Part shown: positions 1-5,337 of the stretch, one piece after another | Position numbering within the stretch: the first letter of the stretch is position 1 | Layout of the letters: each line of letters opens with the position of its first letter | NCBI GenBank assembly: GCA_031360915.1 | Contig: JANMCE010000389.1 | Coordinates: 1 to 5,337, forward strand | Origin: JANMCE01 sp031360915 | Lineage (GTDB): Bacteria; Actinomycetota; Acidimicrobiia; Acidimicrobiales; Ilumatobacteraceae | Direction: 5' to 3' | Length of the DNA stretch: 5,337 nt | Notes under the pieces: model-generated | What the model saw: the letters and a program-made list of their open reading frames with translations, nothing else | Database searches by the model: none | Told to the model about the DNA's origin: nothing | Position numbers and translations under genes: made by a program

Positions 1-959
1 TACGTCTTGGACGGCACGCTGGAGCGCGCCAGACCCTTCTTCAGCGGCACGAGGTGGATGTCGCCCGAGGCCAACACTTCGGCCAGCCGCTCGCGGGGCT
101 GGTAGGGAGCGAAGCGCACATTGGGCAGACCAGCGGTTTGTGCCTTGATCGGCTCGAGGCCCGACCCTCCCCCATTGATAACGAACACCACCGACGGGTC
201 GTGGCGTAGTTCGCGGGCAGCGTGGGCCACCAGTTCAAGGGACTGCGATAGCCCGACGTTGCCCGCGTAAAGCACCACCGTTTCGTCACCGATACCAAGC
301 TCCTGGCGATAGGCCGTCATCCGATCGCTCGGTGTGATGGCCACGGTGTCGACGAAGTTCGGGATGACCCTGATCTTGTGGCGATGGGCCGGACCGACCT
401 TGGCCGTGAGGTTGTCTCGTAAGTCTTGCGACAACACGGTGACGGCATCGGCCCGTTCGTAACTGAACCGCTCCAACCATTTCGCCAGTGAGATGACCCG
501 CTCGTTGGTGATGGCACCCAGTTCAACGGCCACGTCGGGGAACACGTCTTGGATGTTGAACACCAGCGGTCCGCGCCGGGCCAGATGCATTGCCCAGCCG
601 GTGAGCCCGAGGGTGAGCGGTGGTGACATGGCCAGCACGCCATCGACCTTTCCTCCTCGCAAACCGGTCAACCCCGCCAGCGCGCTGAACGCAGCAAACG
701 CGACAGCGCGCTGCGGGATGGAGGTCTTGTCGGTGGGGAACGGGTTGACTCGCGTGATGGAACCCCACTGCGTCTTTTCCCATCGCACCATCTTGCCGGC
801 CCACGGCGCGTCGACCTTGTGGTTCACGTACCAGGGCAGCGCGGTGACCACGTGCAACTCGTGGCCCCGGTCCGCCAACTCGAGCACGATGCGTGAGATG
901 ACTTCGCCGGTTGGCGCGGCATCAGGAGCGAAGTGCGGGCAAAGGACAGCAAGCTTCAA
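1..959 (-). CDS. WbuB/WcaI-like family 4 glycosyltransferase, 3' end cut off by window edge
   Basis: Probable GT-B fold glycosyltransferase that moves a sugar from a nucleotide-activated donor to a growing glycan at the cytoplasmic membrane face. The open frame gives 319 whole codons plus two bases and has no stop before the edge; family members are usually about 400 residues, so roughly the last fifth is missing. Visible signs: an N-terminal Rossmann strand (MKLAVLCPHFAPDAAPTGE, residues 1-19), LADRGHELHVVTALPWY at 28-44, SPPLTLGLTG at 112-121, NIQDVFPDVAVELG at 135-148, VIPNFVD at 198-204, the donor-domain opening VVLYAGNVG at 228-236, and VPSKTY at 315-320, just before the usual second glutamate of this family. 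A hydrophobic stretch at 84-100 could be a membrane-contact helix. The start is TTG at 957-959, overlapping the previous stop as TTGA, with GGAG at 967-970 seven bases upstream. The next in-frame ATG (residue 57) would remove the conserved N-terminus. The WbuB/WcaI likeness comes from motif recall; donor and acceptor cannot be told. Confidence 0.88.
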   Translation of the reverse strand, partial: MKLAVLCPHFAPDAAPTGEVISRIVLELADRGHELHVVTALPWYVNHKVDAPWAGKMVRWEKTQWGSITRVNPFPTDKTSIPQRAVAFAAFSALAGLTGLRGGKVDGVLAMSPPLTLGLTGWAMHLARRGPLVFNIQDVFPDVAVELGAITNERVISLAKWLERFSYERADAVTVLSQDLRDNLTAKVGPAHRHKIRVIPNFVDTVAITPSDRMTAYRQELGIGDETVVLYAGNVGLSQSLELVAHAARELRHDPSVVFVINGGGSGLEPIKAQTAGLPNVRFAPYQPRERLAEVLASGDIHLVPLKKGLARSSVPSKT

Positions 960-2077
960 CGGTGTTCTCCAGCTTTGGTGTAGGCAAGGCGCAGCGCAGC
1001 CGCAGTGGTCTCGGCCGTAAAGGCTGCCGCGCGACGGTAGCCGCGATTACGAAGACCGGCGGAAACCGCCGGATCATCCAGCACCTGACGCACGGCGTCG
1101 GTCCACGCAGTGATGTCGTCGGGGTCGACCAGGATGCCGGCGTCCCCGACGGCTTCGGGTAGCGCCGTCACGTTCGACGCGACGACCGGGCAACCGGCCG
1201 CCATTGCTTCGAGAACCGGGATACCGAAGCCTTCGTAGCGACTCGGAAACGCCATCACGCTGGCCATGGCGAAGAGACCGTCGCGATCGGCAGCGGGAAT
1301 GCGTCCGGGGCGGACAATGCGGCTGGTGATGCCGAGAGCGGCGGCAGTGGCGTGCAACTCCTCTTCGCACGGACCAACGCCACCGAGCAGGACCAGCCGC
1401 ATCTTCGACTCGGTCCGCAGCAACGGAGCCATGGCAGCGAGAAGGGTGGTGTGGTTCTTGTGGCGGTACGTGATGGCCGGGTACATCACGATCGGCCCCG
1501 GCAGGTCGTAGGCAGTCCGTAGCGCTTCTGGCGGGGTTCGGTTCGCCGATCCGGTACCCAGGGCGTTCGGCACCACCACGAGGCGATCAGCCGGCACGTG
1601 AAAGGCCTGCGCGAGGGTGTCGGCCACGAACGTGCTGGGGGTCGCGATGATCGTCGCCCGTTTCACCGCAGCGGGCACTGCACGGCGAAGGTAGCCAAGC
1701 TTCACCGACGAGAACGTGTCCGGGTACACCAAGTACTGGATGTCGTGGATGGTGAGAACCGTCGCGCCCGGCGAACCGAGAGGAACCGTGCCGCCCGCGT
1801 GGTGCACGAGGTCGAACCGACCGCGGCGCAGCTGCACGTTGAGCCAACCCAGTTCGGCCACCACCCGCAGCTCACGACGTCGACCGCTGACGGGCGCCGC
1901 GATCACGCGACAACGCAACGCCAAATCGGGGTGGGCATCGGCGAAGCCGGGCAGCACAAACAGGGTGAGCTGATCGAGGTGCTGATCGACGAGGGCACCC
2001 AGCTGACGGGTGACGTATTCCTCCGACCCTCCGACGCCGCCGGGCACCATCCACAAAAGGTTGACCGCAACCTTCAC
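956..2077 (-). CDS. Family 4 glycosyltransferase (MtfB-like), second of three
   Basis: Complete 373-residue GT-B glycosyltransferase, a normal length for retaining family 4 enzymes. The acceptor domain opens with MKVAVNLLW and a glycine-rich PGGVGGSEEY loop (residues 12-21), followed by VLTIHDIQYLVYPDTFS around 107-123. The donor-binding domain has MYPAITYRHKNHTTLL (198-213), where the RHKNH lysine region normally contacts donor phosphates, then LVLLGG (228-233), and the hallmark EX7E motif EGFGIPVLE with glutamates 282 and 290. LPEAVGDAGILVDPDD (306-321) is the usual ribose/nucleotide-binding end. No signal peptide or clear membrane span is seen, so it is presumably cytoplasmic or peripheral. 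The start is GTG at 2075-2077, overlapping the stop of the preceding gene as GTGA, with GAGG at 2085-2088 seven bases upstream. It shares domain layout and C-terminal motifs with its upstream neighbour, so the two may be distant paralogs. Mannosyl or rhamnosyl transfer is plausible given nearby rmlB and rmlD, but specificity is inference. Confidence 0.93.
   Translation of the reverse strand: MKVAVNLLWMVPGGVGGSEEYVTRQLGALVDQHLDQLTLFVLPGFADAHPDLALRCRVIAAPVSGRRRELRVVAELGWLNVQLRRGRFDLVHHAGGTVPLGSPGATVLTIHDIQYLVYPDTFSSVKLGYLRRAVPAAVKRATIIATPSTFVADTLAQAFHVPADRLVVVPNALGTGSANRTPPEALRTAYDLPGPIVMYPAITYRHKNHTTLLAAMAPLLRTESKMRLVLLGGVGPCEEELHATAAALGITSRIVRPGRIPAADRDGLFAMASVMAFPSRYEGFGIPVLEAMAAGCPVVASNVTALPEAVGDAGILVDPDDITAWTDAVRQVLDDPAVSAGLRNRGYRRAAAFTAETTAAALRLAYTKAGEHR
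967..970 (-). promoter_or_regulatory. Shine-Dalgarno site deciding the TTG start of the WbuB-like gene
   Basis: The minus strand reads GGAG seven bases before the TTG at 957-959. It lies inside the last codons of the preceding glycosyltransferase gene. It supports the unusual TTG start over a much later ATG and fits re-initiation by ribosomes finishing the upstream gene. Confidence 0.6.
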
Positions 2078-3156
2078 CGTGCCACCTCGTCATAGGCCGC
2101 CCGGGTGAGACGGGCCGTCTCGGCCCACGTCATCTCGGCAGCCCGTGCCCTACCCTTCGCGGCCAACGTAGTTGCATCTGCAAGTGCTTCGGCGATGCCG
2201 CGAGCGATGTCGGCCGGATCGTTCGGATCGATCAGCACCGCTGCTCCCCCGGCCACCTCCTCGGTACTGGTACCTCGAGATGTAACGACGGGAGTGCCGT
2301 GCGCCATAGCCTCGGCGACCGGGAGCCCGAAACCCTCACGGAAGCTCGGGTATACGAACGCCGCCGCCCCGGCGTAGACCGCGGCGAGATCGTCGGAGGG
2401 GAGAAACCCGAGGGCCCGCACGCGAGGCGCGATCGAGGAAGGGATAGTCATCTCGTCGCCCCACCCGGTCGGACCGACCACGACCAAGTCATGCTCGCCA
2501 TCCTGCAGGAGCGCGAACGCACGCAGAAGCCCGGCCAGGTTCTTGCGAGGCTCCTTGGTGCCGACGAACAACAGGTACGGCTTGAGCAGCCCGAGCCGGG
2601 CGCGCACCTCGGCCAGTTCGGCGACGGCCACGGGGCGCACTGCGTCGGCACCTAAGGGCACGTGGCGCAGCCGATCGGTGGGAATGCCAGCGGTGGCACA
2701 GTCATCCAACGTTGCGAGAGACGAGCACAGCACGAGGTCGGCGTGGCGTTTGATCAGCTCCAGGCTGCGGCGAAACAGACCGCTGCCGCGAGCCGTGAAC
2801 ATGGCCGGGTCATGCAGGAACGCGAGGTCATGGACGGTCACCACGAACGGCTTGCGCGTGGGCGGAATGAGAATCGTGGTGGCGTGCACCACATCGACGG
2901 ACCGCATTGTCCACTCAATGCGGGGTATCTGAACTCTCGCCCACAGGTCGTACATCAGGGGCGCTGGCAGGGGCAGATGAAGCACCGGCACAGCTGGATC
3001 AAACGTTTCGCCTGGCGGTTGGCGGTGCCAGGCCGCCACGCCCACAAGGTCAAGATCGGCCTGTCGTTTGAGCTCCTCGATCACCCGACACGCAGCAACG
3101 GCCGTGCCGCCGGGCACCCGGTGCCAGCACTGTTCGACGGTGATGGCAACTCGCAC
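2074..3156 (-). CDS. Family 4 glycosyltransferase (MtfB-like), first of three
   Basis: Complete 360-residue GT-B glycosyltransferase. The N-terminal domain begins MRVAITVEQCWH with the loop VPGGTAVAA (14-22), which typically sits near the donor phosphates, and has VVHATTILIPP (89-99) and VVTVHDLAFLHDPAMFT (105-121). The donor domain starts at YLLFVGTKEPRKNLAGLLRAF (194-214), continues with DLVVVGPTGWGDE (223-235) and RALGFLPSDDLAAVYAGA (247-264), and carries the EX7E motif EGFGLPVAE with glutamates 274 and 282, then TSTEEVAGGAAVLIDPND (296-313). These are the standard features of retaining family 4 enzymes such as mannosyltransferase B. The start is GTG at 3154-3156, the first start codon in a frame open back to a stop near 3313. 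The purine-rich GGAGAG touches the start codon, so Shine-Dalgarno spacing is unusually short (about 2 bases). It heads a three-gene overlapping block after a 307-base gap, so it may have its own promoter. Substrate is unknown. Confidence 0.93.
   Translation of the reverse strand: MRVAITVEQCWHRVPGGTAVAACRVIEELKRQADLDLVGVAAWHRQPPGETFDPAVPVLHLPLPAPLMYDLWARVQIPRIEWTMRSVDVVHATTILIPPTRKPFVVTVHDLAFLHDPAMFTARGSGLFRRSLELIKRHADLVLCSSLATLDDCATAGIPTDRLRHVPLGADAVRPVAVAELAEVRARLGLLKPYLLFVGTKEPRKNLAGLLRAFALLQDGEHDLVVVGPTGWGDEMTIPSSIAPRVRALGFLPSDDLAAVYAGAAAFVYPSFREGFGLPVAEAMAHGTPVVTSRGTSTEEVAGGAAVLIDPNDPADIARGIAEALADATTLAAKGRARAAEMTWAETARLTRAAYDEVAR
2085..2088 (-). promoter_or_regulatory. Shine-Dalgarno site for the middle glycosyltransferase
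   Basis: The minus strand reads GAGG seven bases before the GTG start at 2075-2077, within the final codons of the preceding gene. It supports the GTG start and the 4-base overlapping arrangement. Confidence 0.55.
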
Positions 3157-3248
3157 CTCTCCATTGTTGTCGCCCCGTACCAGTCCGGCACGGACCCACG
3201 TAGCTGTCCGAACGTTCGCGCTATCACCTCGTTCTGGTCCGGCCGCGC

Positions 3249-3278
3249 ATTCTGGTCGCAGCTCGGCCGAGCTGCCAA
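3249..3278 (-). promoter_or_regulatory. Candidate sigma-70-type promoter for the three glycosyltransferase genes
   Basis: On the minus strand a -35-like TTGGCA (3273-3278, 5 of 6 consensus matches) is followed after 18 bases by a -10-like CAGAAT (3249-3254, 4 of 6). Transcription would begin near 3242, leaving a leader of roughly 85 bases before the GTG at 3156. The position, in the only large gap and ahead of a tight three-gene block, fits an internal promoter. Matches of this quality also occur by chance, and an actinobacterial promoter can differ, so this is a moderate-to-low confidence call. Confidence 0.35.
3258..3275. repeat. Perfect 18-bp palindrome, possible operator
   Basis: GCAGCTCGGCCGAGCTGC reads identically on both strands over 18 bases. 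It lies almost exactly in the spacer of the candidate promoter, overlapping the last three bases of the -35 element, which is a classic place for a dimeric repressor to bind. As RNA it could also fold into a 7-bp stem with a GGCC loop. Neither strand has a T run after it, so a Rho-independent terminator is unlikely. Confidence 0.5.
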
Positions 3279-3463
3279 GACTTGAGTCGCACCAGAAATA
3301 GGCCCGAAACCGTCAAGGTCGTTGCAGGACTTGGCGAAAGCCCTTCACATCCGACCGATCGTTCGTTACCTTGATCCCTGTTCCGAGTGCGTGGTGTTGT
3401 TCCGGGTGCAGGGAGTGCCGATCAGTGACGGGAGAAGTCCTGGTCGGCCTCCGCAACCCAGCC

Positions 3464-4318
3464 CTACGCAATCAGCTTCTGAACAAGCTCGGCCAGTGGC
3501 ACTCGGAAGTCCCGCAGCGGCCCGAGCCCAGACGTTCGAAGCACCGCGTTGTCAAGCACGCTGTTGGCTGGCCGAGGCGCCGGACGAGGCGGCTGGAGGT
3601 CACTGGTTGCACACGCCAGCACCATATCGGGGTTCCGGCCAGCGGCAGCCACAACCGCTTGGGCGAACTCGAACCACGAGACCTCCCCGGCATTCGTCGT
3701 GTGGTGCACGCCGGGCCGACGATCAACCGCCAGGCGGCGGAGCAACGGCGCCAGGTCGGCACAAAAGGTGGGATGACCACGTTGGTCATCGACAAACGTG
3801 AGCGTGTCGCGCTCGGCCGCGAATCGTAAGATCGTCTTCACCATATTCAGGCCGAACTCACCGCAGAGCCACGACGTACGGGCGATGGTGGCGCCAACGC
3901 CCGCTTGCAGCACCTCGCGCTCCCCCGCCAGTTTTGAGGCGCCGTAGACCGAGCGCGGGTTGGGCTGGTCCCACTCGTGATACGGCCCGGCCTTGGTGCC
4001 GTCGAACACATAATCGGTGGAAACGTGCACGAGATGGGCGTTGGTCTGGCGACACGCCTCTGCGATCCAGCGGGCCGCCAGTCCATTGGTGAGAAAAGCG
4101 CGATCCGGATCGCTCTCGCATGCGTCGACCGCGGTCCAGGTCGCGCAGTTGATGACTGCGTGGGGTCGCGCCGAATGCACGGCGCCGAGCACGGCGTCTC
4201 GGTCGGTGACATCGAGTGATGCCCGGTCTAGAGCAGTCACGTCGTCGCCAGCGGCTTCGCAGGCGAGCCGGCAGTCGTGGCCGAGCTGACCGGCGGCGCC
4301 GGTGATGAGAACGCGCAC
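3464..4318 (-). CDS. rmlD: dTDP-4-dehydrorhamnose reductase (RmlD)
   Basis: NADPH-dependent short-chain dehydrogenase that reduces dTDP-4-dehydro-L-rhamnose to dTDP-L-rhamnose, the last step of the pathway, in the cytoplasm. The 284-residue protein is the usual family length. It shows the nucleotide-binding GAAGQLG (7-13), DVTDRDAV (36-43), INCATWTAVDACE (56-68), the catalytic-region STDYVFDG (100-107), the active-site pair in YGASK (Tyr125, Lys129), RTSWLCGEFGLNMV, and the RmlD-typical VDDQRGHPT. The family more often has an alanine-tyrosine version of the CATWTAVD segment, so the tryptophan is a mild variant. The start chosen is GTG at 4316-4318, giving the expected MRVLITGAAG beginning two bases after the rmlB stop. 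The longer frame from 4426 would add 36 residues lying inside rmlB in another frame and is rejected. No good Shine-Dalgarno precedes the GTG, so translation probably depends on ribosomes finishing rmlB. Identity is near certain; the exact start is likely. Confidence 0.95.
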   Translation of the reverse strand: MRVLITGAAGQLGHDCRLACEAAGDDVTALDRASLDVTDRDAVLGAVHSARPHAVINCATWTAVDACESDPDRAFLTNGLAARWIAEACRQTNAHLVHVSTDYVFDGTKAGPYHEWDQPNPRSVYGASKLAGEREVLQAGVGATIARTSWLCGEFGLNMVKTILRFAAERDTLTFVDDQRGHPTFCADLAPLLRRLAVDRRPGVHHTTNAGEVSWFEFAQAVVAAAGRNPDMVLACATSDLQPPRPAPRPANSVLDNAVLRTSGLGPLRDFRVPLAELVQKLIA

Positions 4319-4320
4319 TA

Positions 4321-5286
4321 CTAAAACGCGGCGCGAGCCTTGAGGGGCTCCCACCATGAACGGTTGTCCCGGTACCAGCCCACCGTCTCGTCGAGGGCCT
4401 CGTCGAGCTGGCGCTGGGGCGTCCATCCGAGGGCGTGGATCTTGTCGGTGGTGATCGAGTAGCGGCGGTCGTGGCCGAGCCGGTCTGCCACGTTGTCGAT
4501 AGCCGATGCATCTCGGCCGGTGAGCTTCAACAGGCGTCCGACCAGGTCGACGTTGGTGATTTCGTTGTGGGCGCCGATGTTGTAAATCTCGCCACTCGTT
4601 CCCTTTCGCAGCACCAGGTCGACAGCGCGGCAGTTGTCGAGCACGTAGAGCCAGTCACGCACGTTGAGCCCGTCTCCGTAGAGGGGAATGTTCTTCCCGT
4701 CGAGCAGATTGGTAGTGAACAGCGGGATGGCTTTTTCGGGAAATTGATACGGCCCAAATTGATTGGACGATCGGGTCACCATGACCGGGACCTTGTGGGT
4801 CACGAAGTAACTCAGCGCAATGAGATCGCTACCAGCCTTGGCCGCCGAGTACGGCGAGCGGGGTCCGAGCGGGTCGGTTTCGGTGTAGGAACCTTCGTCG
4901 ATCGTGCCGTAGACCTCGTCGGTGGAGATGTGCACGAAACGGTCGACACCGACCTGTCGGGCGGTGTCACACATGGCGTTGGTGCCGTCGCAGTTCGTGC
5001 GCACGAACACGTGCCCGTCCTTGATCGAACGGTCGACGTGGCTTTCGGCCGCGAAGTGCACCACCCCGTCGTGGCCGTCCATTGACGACAGCACCAGATC
5101 CTGATCACAAATGTCACCATGCACGAACGTGCAGCGGCCGCTGTCAAGCAGGTCACGCATGTTGTCGCGATTTCCCGCGTAGGTGAGCGAGTCAAAAATG
5201 GTGACGGTGTCGTCGGTGGTAGCCAGCACATGGCGCACATAGTTGGAGCCGATGAAACCGGCCGCACCGGTGACAAATAGTTTCAC
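4321..5286 (-). CDS. rmlB: dTDP-glucose 4,6-dehydratase (RmlB)
   Basis: NAD-dependent extended short-chain dehydrogenase that converts dTDP-D-glucose to dTDP-4-dehydro-6-deoxy-D-glucose, the second step of dTDP-L-rhamnose synthesis. Residues from the chosen start: GAAGFIG cofactor loop (7-13), FDSLTYAGN (31-39), HGDICD (56-61), HFAAESHVDRSI (77-88), the catalytic Thr-Asp-Glu in STDEVYG (122-124), and YSAAK (Tyr146, Lys150). GPYQFPEKAIPLF and LYGDGLNVRDWLYV are strong RmlB signatures. At 321 residues it has the normal length with no break. I place the start at GTG 5284-5286, because GAGG (5296-5299) lies nine bases upstream. The TTG at 5290-5292 would add two residues (Met-Gln) but leaves only three bases to that site. 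It is followed after two bases by rmlD, forming a two-gene sugar-nucleotide unit. A generic epimerase/dehydratase for another dTDP or UDP sugar is possible but unlikely with RmlD adjacent. Confidence 0.96.
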   Translation of the reverse strand: MKLFVTGAAGFIGSNYVRHVLATTDDTVTIFDSLTYAGNRDNMRDLLDSGRCTFVHGDICDQDLVLSSMDGHDGVVHFAAESHVDRSIKDGHVFVRTNCDGTNAMCDTARQVGVDRFVHISTDEVYGTIDEGSYTETDPLGPRSPYSAAKAGSDLIALSYFVTHKVPVMVTRSSNQFGPYQFPEKAIPLFTTNLLDGKNIPLYGDGLNVRDWLYVLDNCRAVDLVLRKGTSGEIYNIGAHNEITNVDLVGRLLKLTGRDASAIDNVADRLGHDRRYSITTDKIHALGWTPQRQLDEALDETVGWYRDNRSWWEPLKARAAF

Positions 5287-5295
5287 TTGCAACTT

Positions 5296-5299
5296 CCTC
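5296..5299 (-). promoter_or_regulatory. Shine-Dalgarno site deciding the rmlB start
   Basis: The minus strand reads GAGG here, nine bases before the GTG at 5284-5286 but only three before the in-frame TTG at 5290-5292. The spacing favours the GTG. It overlaps a TGA (5298-5300) that may be the stop of a preceding gene. Confidence 0.55.
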
Positions 5300-5336
5300 A
5301 GGTTCGCATCGGCCAGTAGGGCCGACGGCCAGCGGG
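5298..5336 (-). CDS. Possible C-terminal end of an upstream gene (very short, uncertain)
   Basis: One minus-strand frame from the window edge reads PAGRRPYWPMRT and stops at TGA 5298-5300, eleven bases before the rmlB GTG. The tight spacing resembles the other junctions here. However, only 12 codons are visible, and the other two frames are also open over this stretch, so it could equally be non-coding. The product cannot be named; rmlA or rmlC would be expected neighbours but nothing in these residues identifies either. Confidence 0.2.
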   Translation of the reverse strand, partial: PAGRRPYWPMRT

Positions 5337-5337
5337 C

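Larger units (their letters stand above)
3232..3297. repeat. Three copies of a TTCTGGT motif around the palindrome
   Basis: TTCTGGTC occurs on the plus strand at 3232-3239 and again at 3250-3257, start to start 18 bases apart. The inverted form ACCAGAA is at 3291-3297. The second copy overlaps the candidate -10 element, and the second and third copies enclose the 18-bp palindrome. The clustering in a short non-coding region suggests protein-binding half-sites, but seven-base motifs can recur by chance. Confidence 0.35.
3157..3463. other. Intergenic gap between rmlD and the glycosyltransferase block
   Basis: This is the only sizeable non-coding stretch. I see no convincing gene on either strand: plus-strand open frames crossing it continue antisense into rmlD or into the glycosyltransferase gene and look like shadows. 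The half nearest rmlD (about 3300-3463) shows no clear hairpin followed by a T run, so no intrinsic terminator for rmlD is supported. The half nearest the glycosyltransferase gene holds a possible promoter, an 18-bp palindrome and repeated TTCTGGT motifs, listed separately. Confidence 0.7.

Noticed and set aside
493..1020. Plus-strand open frame of 175 codons opposite the WbuB-like gene
   Set aside because: The minus-strand frame here is open for 319 codons with clear glycosyltransferase motifs; the plus frame has none.
1598..2095. Plus-strand open frame of 165 codons opposite the middle glycosyltransferase
   Set aside because: It mirrors a well-supported gene and is rich in Arg and His as expected for a shadow frame.
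3258..3275. The 18-bp palindrome as an intrinsic terminator for rmlD
   Set aside because: Neither strand has a T run after the stem, and it lies nearly 190 bases beyond the rmlD stop.
2662..3285. Plus-strand open frame of 207 codons opposite the first glycosyltransferase
   Set aside because: It is antisense to conserved glycosyltransferase sequence, with low-complexity shadow-like composition and no family resemblance.
3322..3829. Plus-strand open frames that begin in the intergenic gap
   Set aside because: Both run on antisense into the rmlD C-terminus and show no motif or convincing ribosome-binding site.
3464..4426. Longer rmlD with 36 extra N-terminal residues
   Set aside because: The extension lies inside rmlB in a different frame, is low-complexity and precedes the conserved Rossmann start; the GTG at 4316-4318 gives the family's normal length.
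4435..5085. Plus-strand open frame of 216 codons opposite rmlB
   Set aside because: It is fully antisense to a gene with intact catalytic motifs and has no recognisable motif of its own; such mirror frames are common in high-GC DNA.

Overview
This window is a stretch of a surface-glycan (exopolysaccharide, O-antigen-like or cell-wall sugar) biosynthesis cluster. All genes supported by the sequence lie on the minus strand, so transcription runs from the right-hand end towards position 1. High GC, tightly packed genes and start codons that are all GTG or TTG fit an actinobacterium. The protein style, for example the RmlD variant motif CATWTAVDACE, feels closest to Acidimicrobiia/Ilumatobacter-type organisms, but that is an impression and not a measured assignment.

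Right part (about 3464-5299), in transcription order: rmlB (dTDP-glucose 4,6-dehydratase), then rmlD (dTDP-4-dehydrorhamnose reductase) starting 2 bases after the rmlB stop. These are the second and fourth steps of dTDP-L-rhamnose synthesis. The first and third steps (rmlA and rmlC) are not in the window and must be elsewhere. The last 38 bases before the right edge may hold the C-terminus of another gene, but this cannot be settled.

Middle (3157-3463): a 307-base gap with no convincing gene. It contains a plausible minus-strand promoter (TTGGCA, 18 bases, CAGAAT) whose spacer is almost filled by a perfect 18-bp palindrome, and three copies of a short TTCTGGT motif. I read this as a possible internal promoter with an operator for the glycosyltransferase genes.

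Left part (1-3156): three consecutive GT-B fold, family-4-type glycosyltransferases, each overlapping the next by 4 bases (GTGA at 2074-2077, TTGA at 956-959), so they are probably translationally coupled. The first two (2074-3156 and 956-2077) are complete and resemble MtfB-type mannosyl/rhamnosyl transferases. The third (959 down to the window edge) is WbuB/WcaI-like and is cut off by the edge at about residue 320.

Together the genes make the activated sugar dTDP-L-rhamnose and supply several transferases that would assemble a rhamnose-containing glycan on the cytoplasmic face of the membrane. No mobile element, CRISPR array, tRNA, rRNA or unusual defence-like system is visible. The region is ordinary apart from the candidate regulatory gap.
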